64,000 nt of DNA from Candidatus Micropelagos thuwalensis (GTDB lineage Bacteria; Pseudomonadota; Alphaproteobacteria; RS24): the NCBI RefSeq assembly GCF_000469155.1, contig NZ_AWXE01000001.1, positions 124,001 through 188,000 of the forward strand, given 5' to 3'. The notes under the pieces were generated by a model. That model saw nothing but the letters and a program-made list of their open reading frames with translations. It was not told the origin of the DNA and ran no database searches. The number at the start of each line of letters is the position of its first letter. Position 1 is the stretch's first letter. The position numbers and the translations under genes are program-made. Positions 27,482-36,865 of this stretch are shown here, piece by piece.

Positions 27482-28963
27482 ATGAGCGCTTCTAAACTCA
27501 CAGAATTATCACTTGCTGAAGCTCGCGATGGGCTTCGCCGGAAAGACTTTACTTCTGTAGAACTTACACAAGAGCATATTGCGGCGATGGAAGCCGGTCG
27601 GAAGCTCAACGCTGTTATTCTTGAAACGCCCGCAAAGGCGCTAGATATGGCAAAGACCTCTGACACCAAGCTCTCAACCGGTGACGGTGGCGCGCTTGAA
27701 GGACTGCCGATTGGTGTAAAGGATTTATTCTGTACGAAAGGTGTACGCACAACAGCCTGCTCAAAAATTCTGGGCGATTTCACCCCCCCTTATGAAAGTA
27801 CGGTTACACAAAATTTATGGGATGCGGGTGCGGTTCATCTTGGCAAGCTTAACAATGATGAATTCGCCATGGGTTCGTCAAATGAGACATCCTGCTTCGG
27901 GCCAGTGAACAATCCTTGGCGTAATAAAGACAAGGAAACAAATCTCGTTCCAGGTGGGTCATCGGGCGGGTCATCAGCTTCGGTTGCCGCGCATATTGGC
28001 GTAGCGGCTACCGCGACAGACACAGGGGGATCCATTAGGCAACCGGCTGCTTTTACGGGGACCGTCGGGTTGAAGCCAACCTATGGCAGATGCTCCCGTT
28101 GGGGTATTGTCGCTTTCGCATCCTCTCTGGATCAGGCTGGTCCTATTACCCGAACAGTAAGAGACTCAGCCATCATGCTCGGTGCAATGGCTGGGCATGA
28201 CGCAAAGGACACCACATCAATTGATGCGCCTGTGCCGGATTACGAAGCAGCTCTTGGCGCTGACTTAAAAGGCAAAAAAGTCGGAATTCCGAAAGAGTAC
28301 AGAATTGATGGGATGTCAGGTGAAATTGAGGCGCTTTGGCAACAAGGCATTGATTGGTTGAAAGATGCCGGTGCGGAAATTGTTGACGTCAGCTTGCCAC
28401 ATACAAAATATGCGCTTCCAGCTTACTACATTATTGCGCCTGCTGAAGCATCATCCAACTTAGCACGCTATGATGGCGTAAGATATGGCACGCGGCTTGA
28501 GGGCGAGAACCTCATTGATATGTATGAAAAAACCCGAGGCGCAGGTTTTGGAGCTGAAGTCCGCCGCCGTATTATGATTGGCACTTATGTGCTTTCTGCT
28601 GGGTATTATGATGCCTACTATCTCAAGGCTCTGAAAGTTAGACGTCTTATATCTGATGATTTTAAGCTGGCTTTTGAGAAATGTGATGTCCTGCTAACAC
28701 CGGCAACGCCATCCTCGGCATTTGCGATTGGTGAAAATCTCGATGATCCACTGGCTATGTATATGAATGATGTATTCACAGTTACGGTTAATCTTGCGGG
28801 TCTACCGGGAATTTCTGTTCCAGCTGGTCTTGATGCGCAGGGTCTGCCACTGGGCCTACAACTCATTGGTCAGCCTTTCGGAGAAGAGGCCCTGTTGGGG
28901 ATGGCCGAAAAAATTGAACAGGCTGCCGGGTTTGATGCCCGTCCTGATGTCTGGTGGGAATAG
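27482..28963 (+). CDS. gatA: aspartyl/glutamyl-tRNA amidotransferase subunit A
   Basis: This 493-residue amidase-signature enzyme releases ammonia from glutamine for the tRNA transamidation. The Ser-cisSer-Lys triad is visible: Lys in [12 protein letters not shown] near residue 79, the serines in [13 protein letters not shown] near 160, then [10 protein letters not shown] near 180. The segment [11 protein letters not shown] is the conserved amidase motif. Length is normal. It lies three bases after gatC and 21 bases before gatB, with which it forms the heterotrimer. Confidence 0.97.
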   Translation: MSASKLTELSLAEARDGLRRKDFTSVELTQEHIAAMEAGRKLNAVILETPAKALDMAKTSDTKLSTGDGGALEGLPIGVKDLFCTKGVRTTACSKILGDFTPPYESTVTQNLWDAGAVHLGKLNNDEFAMGSSNETSCFGPVNNPWRNKDKETNLVPGGSSGGSSASVAAHIGVAATATDTGGSIRQPAAFTGTVGLKPTYGRCSRWGIVAFASSLDQAGPITRTVRDSAIMLGAMAGHDAKDTTSIDAPVPDYEAALGADLKGKKVGIPKEYRIDGMSGEIEALWQQGIDWLKDAGAEIVDVSLPHTKYALPAYYIIAPAEASSNLARYDGVRYGTRLEGENLIDMYEKTRGAGFGAEVRRRIMIGTYVLSAGYYDAYYLKALKVRRLISDDFKLAFEKCDVLLTPATPSSAFAIGENLDDPLAMYMNDVFTVTVNLAGLPGISVPAGLDAQGLPLGLQLIGQPFGEEALLGMAEKIEQAAGFDARPDVWWE

Positions 28964-28984
28964 GGTGGCGATAAGGTAAAGGTC

Positions 28985-30469
28985 ATGAGTGAAGCAACTA
29001 ATGATAATTTAATCAGTGGCGTAACTGGAGATTGGGAAGTTGTTCTCGGTCTGGAGGTGCATGCCCAAGTGCTGTCACAGGCTAAGTTGTTTTCTGGCGC
29101 GGCGACTGAGTACGGCGCTGAACCGAATACGCAGGTCTCTTTAGTGGATGCGGCGATGCCCGGCATGTTGCCAGTGATTAATTGGAAATGTGTTGAGCAG
29201 GCCGTTCGAACAGGCCTCGGGTTAAGAGCCCAGATCAATAATTATTCTGTCTTTGACCGAAAGAATTATTTTTATCCTGATCTGCCGCAAGGCTATCAGA
29301 TTTCGCAATTTCTCCAGCCTGTTGTGGGGGAGGGAGAAATCATTATTGATCTTGAAGACGGGTCAACAAAGACAGTCGGTATTGAACGGCTTCATCTTGA
29401 GCAAGATGCGGGTAAATCTCTACATGACCAACACCCTGATTTAAGCTTTGTCGATTTAAATCGATCCGGCGTGGCACTTATGGAAATTGTTTCGCGTCCC
29501 GATATGCGTTCTTCTGCTGAGGCGCAAGCTTATGTAAAAAAACTCCGCGCGATATTGCGTTATCTTGGAACTTGTGACGGCAATATGGAGCAGGGTAGCT
29601 TACGTGCCGATGTGAATGTTTCCGTGCGAAAACAAGGTGACCCTCTTGGGACGCGTTGTGAAATTAAAAATGTGAATTCTATTCGCTTTATCGGGCAGGC
29701 AATTGAATATGAGGCGCGTCGCCAAATCGCCATTATAGAAGATGGTGGTACGATTGATCAGGAGACACGTCTTTTTGATCCTAAAAATGGCGAAACCCGC
29801 TCCATGCGCACAAAAGAAGAAGCGCATGATTATAGATATTTCCCTGACCCTGATTTATTGCCTTTGACATTCTCTCAGGATTTTGTCGACGAGATTGCAG
29901 CGACTCTCCCGGAGTTACCCGATGATAAAAAGGCCAGGTTTATGACTGACTATGGTTTGTCTGCTTATGATGCGGGGATACTCGTCGCTGAGGCCGAAAG
30001 CGCAGCTTATTTTGAAGCGGCAGCAACGGGACGGGATGCTAAAGCTGTTGCAAATATGGTCATTGGCAGTCTGTTTGCTGGGTTGAACAAAGCTGGTTTG
30101 AATATTAACGATAGTCCGGTTAGCCCAGAAAATTTAGGCGCACTTGTGGATCTTCTTTCAGACGATACCATTTCCAGCCGTATCGCAAAGGATGTGTTTG
30201 AAATGATGTTTGAGGATGGGCCAGATCAAGGCAAAGCCCCTTCGGTTATTGTTGAGGAGAAGGGGTTAAAGCAAGTCACCGATACCGGCGCCATTGAAGC
30301 GGCAGTTGACGAGGTGCTGGCGGCTAATCCAGATAAGGTCGCACAAGCCAAAGAAAAGCCAAAAATGGCTGGCTGGTTTGTCGGTCAGGTTATGCAGTCA
30401 ACAGGCGGTAAAGCTAATCCGCAATCGGTTAACAAATTGGTTCTCCAAAAACTCGGCATTGAAGAATAG
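28985..30469 (+). CDS. gatB: aspartyl/glutamyl-tRNA amidotransferase subunit B
   Basis: This 494-residue subunit binds the tRNA and activates the misacylated carboxylate with ATP. The cradle domain begins with [22 protein letters not shown] and includes the metal and substrate site [17 protein letters not shown] near residue 90, with HLEQDAGKS near 138 and [15 protein letters not shown] near 160. The C-terminal YqeY-like helical domain (residues 330-494) recognises tRNA. ATG 28985 is preceded by AAAGGT, a weak Shine-Dalgarno. It is the last gene of the operon. Confidence 0.97.
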   Translation: MSEATNDNLISGVTGDWEVVLGLEVHAQVLSQAKLFSGAATEYGAEPNTQVSLVDAAMPGMLPVINWKCVEQAVRTGLGLRAQINNYSVFDRKNYFYPDLPQGYQISQFLQPVVGEGEIIIDLEDGSTKTVGIERLHLEQDAGKSLHDQHPDLSFVDLNRSGVALMEIVSRPDMRSSAEAQAYVKKLRAILRYLGTCDGNMEQGSLRADVNVSVRKQGDPLGTRCEIKNVNSIRFIGQAIEYEARRQIAIIEDGGTIDQETRLFDPKNGETRSMRTKEEAHDYRYFPDPDLLPLTFSQDFVDEIAATLPELPDDKKARFMTDYGLSAYDAGILVAEAESAAYFEAAATGRDAKAVANMVIGSLFAGLNKAGLNINDSPVSPENLGALVDLLSDDTISSRIAKDVFEMMFEDGPDQGKAPSVIVEEKGLKQVTDTGAIEAAVDEVLAANPDKVAQAKEKPKMAGWFVGQVMQSTGGKANPQSVNKLVLQKLGIEE

Positions 30470-30472
30470 ACC

Positions 30473-30541
30473 ATGCCGCATCTTATGATTCTCATGGGCG
30501 TGAGCTTTCTTGGCCTTCTGGCAAGCTGTGTTATTTCTTGA
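30473..30541 (+). CDS. possible 22-residue lipoprotein-like peptide
   Basis: Three bases after the gatB stop an ATG opens a 22-codon frame ending in TGA. The peptide is hydrophobic and contains L-L-A-S-C, an exact match to the lipobox pattern, with only four residues (VIS and the cysteine) from the cleavage site to the end. It is far below normal gene length and has no clear ribosome-binding site, so it may be chance. The alternative is that this is only spacer between convergent genes. Confidence 0.2.
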   Translation: MPHLMILMGVSFLGLLASCVIS

Positions 30542-30553
30542 TAATCAATCGGC

Positions 30554-31363
30554 TCATTTGCCTGTAAATTTTGCCTGACGTTTTTCAAGAAATGCGTTCA
30601 CACCTTCAAAAAAATCACTGGTCTGTCCGGCTTGGAATTGCGTTTGGCGCTCTAAGTCGAGTTGAGTTTCAAAATTATTATCCAGACTGTCCCACATAAC
30701 TTGACGAATAAAGCGTTGACCTGAAGGCCCCTCAGCAAGTTTTCTTGCAACTTTCTCTGTCTCTTCCATGAAAGTCTCGTCGTCAAATACGCGATTAATG
30801 AGTCCCCATTCCTGAGCTTTTTCTGCGGGAAGTTTTTCCCCCAGAAGTGCTAGTTCCCGTGCCCTCGCGCCGCCAATGAGCCTTGGAACAATCCATGTTA
30901 CACCGCAATCGGGCACAAGGCCGATATTACGAAAGGCGAGGAGGAAATAAGATGAACGCGCAGCCATAATGAGATCGCATGATAGGGCAATGCCGACAGC
31001 CGCGCCCGCACACGGGCCATTCACTGCGCTAATTATCGGGCAATGTAAATTTCTTAAACGGCGCATGATTGGATGGTAACTAAGCTCTAATTGATGGCCG
31101 ACATCCACGGGGAAACCATTTTCATTAGCGCCTCCCTCCATTGTATCACTCAGATTAGCACCTGAGCTAAACGCGCGTCCTTCACCAGTAATTATAAGGC
31201 ATCGGATGTTATGTTCGCCAAACTCGATATGATTTAGAGCTTCATAGATGCCTTCTAGCACCCCTTTAGAGAGCGCATTGAGAGTGTCTGGTCTGTTTAA
31301 AGTGATGGTTGCCAGTTCGTTATCAATTTTCAGAATGACATCTGAGAGAGACATTTCAATCAT
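30554..31363 (-). CDS. enoyl-CoA hydratase/isomerase family protein
   Basis: This 269-residue crotonase-fold protein has the oxyanion-hole segments AFSSGANLSD near residue 66 and NGPCAGAAVGIALSCD near 115. The Glu usual at the catalytic position of hydratases is replaced by FRNIGLVPDCG near 145, with Asp close to the second acid, a pattern of PaaG/isomerase-like members. It probably acts on an acyl-CoA in fatty-acid or aromatic degradation, but the exact reaction is unknown. AGGA lies seven bases before the ATG. It stands alone, convergent with gatB. Confidence 0.87.
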   Translation of the reverse strand: MIEMSLSDVILKIDNELATITLNRPDTLNALSKGVLEGIYEALNHIEFGEHNIRCLIITGEGRAFSSGANLSDTMEGGANENGFPVDVGHQLELSYHPIMRRLRNLHCPIISAVNGPCAGAAVGIALSCDLIMAARSSYFLLAFRNIGLVPDCGVTWIVPRLIGGARARELALLGEKLPAEKAQEWGLINRVFDDETFMEETEKVARKLAEGPSGQRFIRQVMWDSLDNNFETQLDLERQTQFQAGQTSDFFEGVNAFLEKRQAKFTGK

Positions 31364-31574
31364 TTTGGCTTCCTCTGCTGTTATATTTACGGAATTAGAG
31401 TTCGAATAAATGTGATAGGCCTCTTTGTATCAGCCCAGCGTCATTTTGACTATTAGTTTGACCTATGACTTCAATATCTAATAAGCTAATTTATGTCAGT
31501 TAAAATAAATAAGCAGTAATTGACTTAATTTTGGAATGAATTTAGGTGTAATACGCTGTTTTGGAGATAAGTTT

Positions 31575-33020
31575 ATGGCTAAAGCCCCTAGAGTACCTGA
31601 TACTAGTCGGAAAAAAATCCAACTTATAATTGACACTCAAAAAAACGCTCAGCTTGCTGAAGGGTCTCCATCCTTGAGGCTTCGTATTGACCGTATCAAT
31701 CGCGTGATAGCACTTTTGGGTGACAATCAAGACGCAATCATTAAGGCTCTAAATGCGGATTACGGAAATCGTAGTAATGCAGGCAGCATGATGACGGATA
31801 TCTATGCCACGATAAGCTCTCTAAAATCTAACCGAAACAAGTGTGCAAAATGGATGAAAAATAGTTCCAGAGCCGCGTCTTTTCCGTTTAATTTGCTCGG
31901 GGGGAGAGCATCCATAAAATATCAACCGATTGGCGTTGTCGGTAATGTCGTTCCTTGGAATTTTCCTTTTAATCTCGCTTTTTCTCCTCTGGGAAGTATT
32001 TTTGCGGCAGGTAATCGATGTGTCATGAAGCCTTCTGAATATACGCCTCATTGCACACATCTCATGAAGAAGCTTGTCGAACAATATTTCGATGTTACGG
32101 AACTGGCAGTCGTAACCGGTGGCCCCAAAACAGGTGAAATTTTTTCGACAATGCCCTTCGATCATTTACTTTTCACCGGATCTACGTCCATTGCGCCACA
32201 TGTTATTCGTGGCTCTGCTGAAAATATTATACCGCTGACACTCGAACTTGGCGGTAAATCACCTGTGATTATCTCAAGATCTGCAAATATGAAGCAGACC
32301 GCTGACCGCATCATGTTTGCCAAAACATTGAATGCAGGGCAGATTTGCTTAGCCCCAGATTATGTTATGTTGCCTGAAAACCAGAAAGAAACCTTCTCAG
32401 ATTTGGCAATTGACAGTGTCCGTACGATGTTCCCAACAATAAAAGATAATCAGGACTACACATCTATTATTAATGAGCGGCACTATGACAGATTGAAGGG
32501 CTATCTTGCAGATGCCAAGAAAAAGGGCGCTGAAATCATTGAGATAAATCCAGCGAATGAGAACTTTAGTCAGCAAGAACATTTTAAAATCCCGCCAACT
32601 CTTGTGATTAACCCTTCAGATAATATGAAGCTGATGCAAGAGGAGATTTTTGGGCCTATCCTGCCGATCAAAACCTATCATACAATCAATGAAGCGATTG
32701 ATTATGTGAATACCTATGATCGTCCACTCGGGCTGTATTATTTCGGTGCTGATAAGAATGAAGAAAATGAAGTGACTTCTCGAACTATTTCAGGCGGCGT
32801 GACAATTAACGACCTGCTCGTGCATGCGACACAGGAAGGCTTACCTTTCGGTGGCGTTGGGGCGAGTGGTATGGGAGCCTATAATGGCATTGAGGGTTTT
32901 AAAAACTTCTCACATGCTAAGCCGATATATCGCCAGACGCCTATTGAAAAAGCCCTTCAAATGATGCGCCCGCCTTATACTGAAAAATTCTATAATCTAT
33001 TGAAATCAATGGCGAATTAG
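31575..33020 (+). CDS. aldehyde dehydrogenase, coniferyl-aldehyde-dehydrogenase-like
   Basis: This 481-residue NAD(P)-dependent aldehyde dehydrogenase has the catalytic Glu in TLELGGKSPVII near residue 218 and the nucleophilic Cys in NAGQICLAPDYV near 252. The G-Q-I-C-x-A-P-D-Y-V form and the short-chain-like VPWNFPFNLAFSPL region are characteristic of coniferyl aldehyde dehydrogenase and class-3-like ALDHs. I chose ATG 31575 because TTGGAG precedes it, rather than the upstream ATG at 31536. It may oxidise aromatic or fatty aldehydes. No catabolic partner adjoins it, and it converges on the DEAD-box gene with six bases between stops. Confidence 0.88.
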   Translation: MAKAPRVPDTSRKKIQLIIDTQKNAQLAEGSPSLRLRIDRINRVIALLGDNQDAIIKALNADYGNRSNAGSMMTDIYATISSLKSNRNKCAKWMKNSSRAASFPFNLLGGRASIKYQPIGVVGNVVPWNFPFNLAFSPLGSIFAAGNRCVMKPSEYTPHCTHLMKKLVEQYFDVTELAVVTGGPKTGEIFSTMPFDHLLFTGSTSIAPHVIRGSAENIIPLTLELGGKSPVIISRSANMKQTADRIMFAKTLNAGQICLAPDYVMLPENQKETFSDLAIDSVRTMFPTIKDNQDYTSIINERHYDRLKGYLADAKKKGAEIIEINPANENFSQQEHFKIPPTLVINPSDNMKLMQEEIFGPILPIKTYHTINEAIDYVNTYDRPLGLYYFGADKNEENEVTSRTISGGVTINDLLVHATQEGLPFGGVGASGMGAYNGIEGFKNFSHAKPIYRQTPIEKALQMMRPPYTEKFYNLLKSMAN

Positions 33021-33026
33021 AAAAAA

Positions 33027-34409
33027 TTATTCCGGTGCATTTTTCAGGAATGCTGGAATATTTTCACCAAATCCCACTGGTGCCTTGTTAGCTCTGGTTT
33101 CTTTCTGAACAGGCTTGTTAGTTGAGCGTGGTGCGTTACTTGCCTGTTTCTTTTCTTTCTTATTTTTGGAGAAAGCAGCGAGGCCTTTTCTCTCTCCTTT
33201 TTCTCTTCCCTTTTTATCACCTTTATCGTCGTTTTTACGGCGCGGTTTGGAGGCCGCTTTTTCTTCTTTGTCTGATGTGACGTCTTCCGGCGTAATATTA
33301 GTTTTGGTGACATCAATTTTGCGATTAATCAGCTTTTCAATTGCGTCAATATATTTGCTATCCTCTTTAGTGAACAGCGTTATGGCGGCACCTTTTCTGC
33401 CAGCACGTCCTGTGCGTCCAATACGGTGGACATAGTCCTCAGCATGGGTCGGCACGTCATAATTGAAAACATGACTAACAGCCGGAATATCTAGTCCGCG
33501 CGCGGCAACATCTGAGGCAATCAGATAGGTCGCTTCCCCACCTTTGAACCGATCAAGCATTTTAAGCCGCATATGTTGGTCCATATCCCCGTGTAATGAG
33601 ACCACAGGGTACCCATTTTTTTGCAGCGCGTTCAGCAAATCTCCAATATCTCTTTTACGGTTACAAAAGATAATGCCATTGGTGATGTCTTCTTCATCAA
33701 ATAATTTTTTTAGGGTTTTCAGCTTTTGGGATTTGGATACTGAAATGAGCAGTTGGCTTACATTCTCATTAGTAGAGGAGGGGGGCGCAACTTCGACACG
33801 GGCAGGTGCTGAAAGAAATTGTTGCGTCAGGCGGGTAATTTCTGGTGGCATGGTTGCCGAGAAAAATAAGGTCTGGCGCGTAAAGGGAAGTAATTTCACA
33901 ATCCGTTCAATATCGGGAATAAACCCCATATCAAGCATGCGATCTGCTTCGTCAATAACCAGCACTTCCACCCCACGCAATAAAACGCCACCACGTTCCA
34001 CATGGTCAAGTAATCTGCCGGGTGTGGCAATCAACACATCTGCACCACGCATAATTGCTTTTTCCTGATCCGCAAAGCTTACGCCGCCAATAAGGAGAGC
34101 TTTGGTAAGTTTGGTGTTTTTGCCGTAAATATCAAAATTATCCGCCACTTGTGCCGCGAGTTCGCGAGTCGGTTCCAGAATAAGCGAGCGGGGCATTCGG
34201 GCTTTCGCACGCCCTTTCATGAGGCGATGAATCATGGGTAGGGTAAAACTTGCTGTTTTGCCGGTGCCGGTTTGGGCAATTCCCAGCACATCTCTACCGG
34301 CAATCACATGCGGAATGGCTTCTGCTTGAATGGGTGTTGGCGTGGTGTAGCCAGCATCATTAATAGCATTCATAATTTCGGGTGCGAGACCCAGTTCATC
34401 AAATTTCAT
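33027..34409 (-). CDS. rhlE: DEAD-box RNA helicase, RhlE-like
   Basis: This helicase of about 460 residues unwinds RNA in ribosome assembly or mRNA decay. Motifs seen are the Q motif near PTPIQAEAIP, AQTGTGKT near residue 48, PTRELAAQV, TPGRLLDH, VIDEADRMLDMGF near 150, FSATMP near 184 and HRIGRTGRAGRKG near 325. The last 90 residues are a Lys/Arg/Ser-rich disordered tail, ending in GFGENIPAFLKNAPE. The gene symbol is a best guess: closely related RhlE, DeaD and SrmB forms are hard to separate. The ATG at 34409 begins MKFDELGL, which matches family starts. Confidence 0.9.
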   Translation of the reverse strand: MKFDELGLAPEIMNAINDAGYTTPTPIQAEAIPHVIAGRDVLGIAQTGTGKTASFTLPMIHRLMKGRAKARMPRSLILEPTRELAAQVADNFDIYGKNTKLTKALLIGGVSFADQEKAIMRGADVLIATPGRLLDHVERGGVLLRGVEVLVIDEADRMLDMGFIPDIERIVKLLPFTRQTLFFSATMPPEITRLTQQFLSAPARVEVAPPSSTNENVSQLLISVSKSQKLKTLKKLFDEEDITNGIIFCNRKRDIGDLLNALQKNGYPVVSLHGDMDQHMRLKMLDRFKGGEATYLIASDVAARGLDIPAVSHVFNYDVPTHAEDYVHRIGRTGRAGRKGAAITLFTKEDSKYIDAIEKLINRKIDVTKTNITPEDVTSDKEEKAASKPRRKNDDKGDKKGREKGERKGLAAFSKNKKEKKQASNAPRSTNKPVQKETRANKAPVGFGENIPAFLKNAPE

Positions 34410-34483
34410 AATTTTCCGTGACGTTATAATTGTTTTATTCAAAGTTGTTTTTAATCGCGCAATCCCCGATGGAACGGCTAAAT

Positions 34484-34501
34484 TCAGGCCCCACGGCCTG
34501 A
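34484..34501. terminator. hairpin downstream of parE
   Basis: TCAGGCC at 34484-34490 pairs with GGCCTGA at 34495-34501 around a four-base loop, about 70 bases beyond the parE stop. A ten-base palindrome ACCTGCAGGT follows at 34501-34510. On the minus strand there is only a weak AT tract after the stem, so this is a weak terminator candidate or a regulatory site for the helicase gene. Confidence 0.4.
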
Positions 34502-34569
34502 CCTGCAGGTAATTTTTTAAGATAGTTTAATTTAAGGCTTTGTAAAGCGATCTGGTACGTTAAATGCCC

Positions 34570-36678
34570 TTAAATATCCAGCAGTTGCTCATCGGCAAAA
34601 GCAGCATTATCCTGAATAAATCTAAAGCGCATTTCAGGCTTATTACCCATGAGGCGGTTAACGCAATCAGCGGTCTTTTTCGACTCCTCTTCAGGGAGCT
34701 GGATTTGTAGGAGCGTTCTATTTTCCGGCTTCATGGTTGTTTCTTTCAGCTGAGCCGGAAGCATTTCGCCCAACCCCTTAAAACGGCTGACTTCAACCTT
34801 GGCGTTGGCTCTGAATTCTGACGCCATAAGTTCATCACGGTGTTCTTCGTCTCGGGCATAAAGGGTTTTCCCGCCCTGTGCGAGTCGGTAAAGCGGCGGT
34901 ACGGCTAAATAGAGATGTCCATCTCTAATGAGATTGGGCATTTCTTCGTGGAAAAATGTAATCAGCAAAGCCGCAATATGTGCGCCATCAACATCGGCAT
35001 CGGTCATGATGATAACTTTCTCATATCTTAGTTTATCGCCGTCATATGCACTTCCGGTTCCGCACCCGAGGGCTTGAACCAGATCGGAAATCAACTGGCT
35101 CTGCTGTTTCTTGGCGGCTGTCGCGTTCGCAACATTCAGGATTTTGCCTCTAAGCGGCAAAATCGCCTGGGTTTTTCGATCTCGCCCCTGTTTTGCTGAC
35201 CCACCTGCACTGTCGCCCTCGACAATAAAAATTTCTGAGCCTGCGGCACCGTTTTGACTGCAATCAGCCAGCTTACCGGGAAGGCGCAGTTTACGCACGG
35301 CAGATTTTCGGCTGACCTCTTTTTCTTGCTTACGGCGTTGTCTCTCATCGGCGCGGTCTATAACCCACTCAAGTAGTTTAGTTGCAGAAAGCTTATCGCT
35401 AGCCAACCAGAGGTCAAAAGCATCGCGAACAGTCTGCTCGGTGATGCGTGTGGCTTCGGGCGAGGCGAGCTTGTCTTTGGTTTGTCCCTGAAACTCAGGT
35501 TCACGGATAAAAACAGAGACTAAGGCAGTGGCTGATCCCATAACGTCATCGGCGGTAATGATGTCGGCTTTCTTGTTACTGACCAGTTGACCATAGGCTT
35601 TCAGGCCTTTTGTGAGCGCAGCTCTAAGACCTTGCTCATGTGTTCCGCCTTCGGGAGTCGGGACCGTATTACAATAAGATGAGACGTGTGAGTCACTGCC
35701 ACCCACCCAACTTATTGCCCATTCGACACTTCCATGAGAGCCATCTTTTTGAACTTTGCCTGCAAATGGGCTGGGGGTGACAGTCGGGCGATTGCCGATT
35801 TGCTCATCCAGATAGTCCCTTAACCCTTCCGGGAAACGTAAGATAGCTTCCGACGGGCATTTTTCTGGATCAGAAATTAGCTCTGGAGCGCAGTGCCATC
35901 TAATCTCAACGCCGCCAAATAAATAGGCCTTGGCCTTTGACATGCTATAGAGGCGGTAAGGGTCAAAGGTGCTGTTATTGCCGAAAATATCTTTGTCGGG
36001 CGTGAAGCTCACTTTGGTGCCGCGACGATTACCAGCAGGGCCTATTTTTTTTAATTTTCCTTTAGCAACCCCTCTAGAAAAATCCTGAGAATACAATGTC
36101 TTATCGCGTGCTACTTCAACCATCAGTTTGTCAGATAGAGCGTTGACAACAGACACCCCCACACCGTGTAAACCGCCCGAAGTATCATAGGCACCACTGC
36201 CAAATTTACCTCCGGCATGTAGGGTTGTCATGATCACTTCCAGTGCAGATTTGTCTTTGAATTTTGGGTGTGGGTCGATAGGTATGCCACGCCCATTATC
36301 ACCGACTGTGAGTGTGCCATCGGCTTGATAATTCACTTCGATAAAGCTGGCATGTCCAGCGACCGCCTCGTCCATGGAATTGTCAATCACTTCAGCAAAC
36401 AGGTGATGCAAAGCACGGTTATCCGTACCCCCAATATACATGCCGGGGCGTCGCCTTACGGGTTCAAGGCCTTCGAGAACTTCTATATCGGCAGCGCTAT
36501 ACTGCCCTGATTTTTTAGCGGGTGTCTTCGGCTTTGGATTTGAGGGTTTCTTGGATGTGGACTGCGCCGCGGTCTTAGAAGATTTTTTAGCTTCTGACTT
36601 TGGTGGTTTTTTTGCTTCTGATTTCGATTCTGAGCCAAATAAGTCCGGCGTATCGTCTGATTTTTTTCGCGCTGGCAT
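34570..36678 (-). CDS. parE: DNA topoisomerase IV subunit B
   Basis: This 702-residue ATPase subunit decatenates chromosomes with ParC. After a Lys/Ser/Pro-rich N-terminal tail of about 50 residues, the GHKL domain begins at GLEPVRRRPGMYIGG, with EVIDNSMDEA near 88 binding ATP and GGLHGVGVSVVNALS near 170. The Toprim domain has EGDSAGGSAKQGRDRKTQAILPLRGKILNV near 490 and MTDADVDGAHI. The A-T-A-A-K-K-Q-Q-S-Q segment supports ParE over GyrB. ATG 36678 is preferred; the frame is open to a TTG at 36684. The gene is divergent from an OYE-family gene, and parC is not in the window. Confidence 0.93.
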   Translation of the reverse strand: MPARKKSDDTPDLFGSESKSEAKKPPKSEAKKSSKTAAQSTSKKPSNPKPKTPAKKSGQYSAADIEVLEGLEPVRRRPGMYIGGTDNRALHHLFAEVIDNSMDEAVAGHASFIEVNYQADGTLTVGDNGRGIPIDPHPKFKDKSALEVIMTTLHAGGKFGSGAYDTSGGLHGVGVSVVNALSDKLMVEVARDKTLYSQDFSRGVAKGKLKKIGPAGNRRGTKVSFTPDKDIFGNNSTFDPYRLYSMSKAKAYLFGGVEIRWHCAPELISDPEKCPSEAILRFPEGLRDYLDEQIGNRPTVTPSPFAGKVQKDGSHGSVEWAISWVGGSDSHVSSYCNTVPTPEGGTHEQGLRAALTKGLKAYGQLVSNKKADIITADDVMGSATALVSVFIREPEFQGQTKDKLASPEATRITEQTVRDAFDLWLASDKLSATKLLEWVIDRADERQRRKQEKEVSRKSAVRKLRLPGKLADCSQNGAAGSEIFIVEGDSAGGSAKQGRDRKTQAILPLRGKILNVANATAAKKQQSQLISDLVQALGCGTGSAYDGDKLRYEKVIIMTDADVDGAHIAALLITFFHEEMPNLIRDGHLYLAVPPLYRLAQGGKTLYARDEEHRDELMASEFRANAKVEVSRFKGLGEMLPAQLKETTMKPENRTLLQIQLPEEESKKTADCVNRLMGNKPEMRFRFIQDNAAFADEQLLDI

Positions 36679-36865
36679 GAGCAAACCTATAGCAAAATTG
36701 CGGCAATCGAAATGTTAAGTCGAATCATTCGATAAACCGGATTTTAAACAAGTTTGTTCTCTCGTGGTGAAAAATCTGGTCTATGAAAAATTTAGTCTGC
36801 CTGAAACGCTTGCGACTATATTTCCTTCAAAGTAGTGTGCTTGTTCATTCAGTAAAAGGATTACC

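Noticed and set aside
33544-34068. 174-codon open frame on the plus strand across the DEAD-box gene
   Set aside because: It is antisense to the conserved helicase motifs, Ser/Ile-rich, and has no recognisable domain or ribosome-binding site.
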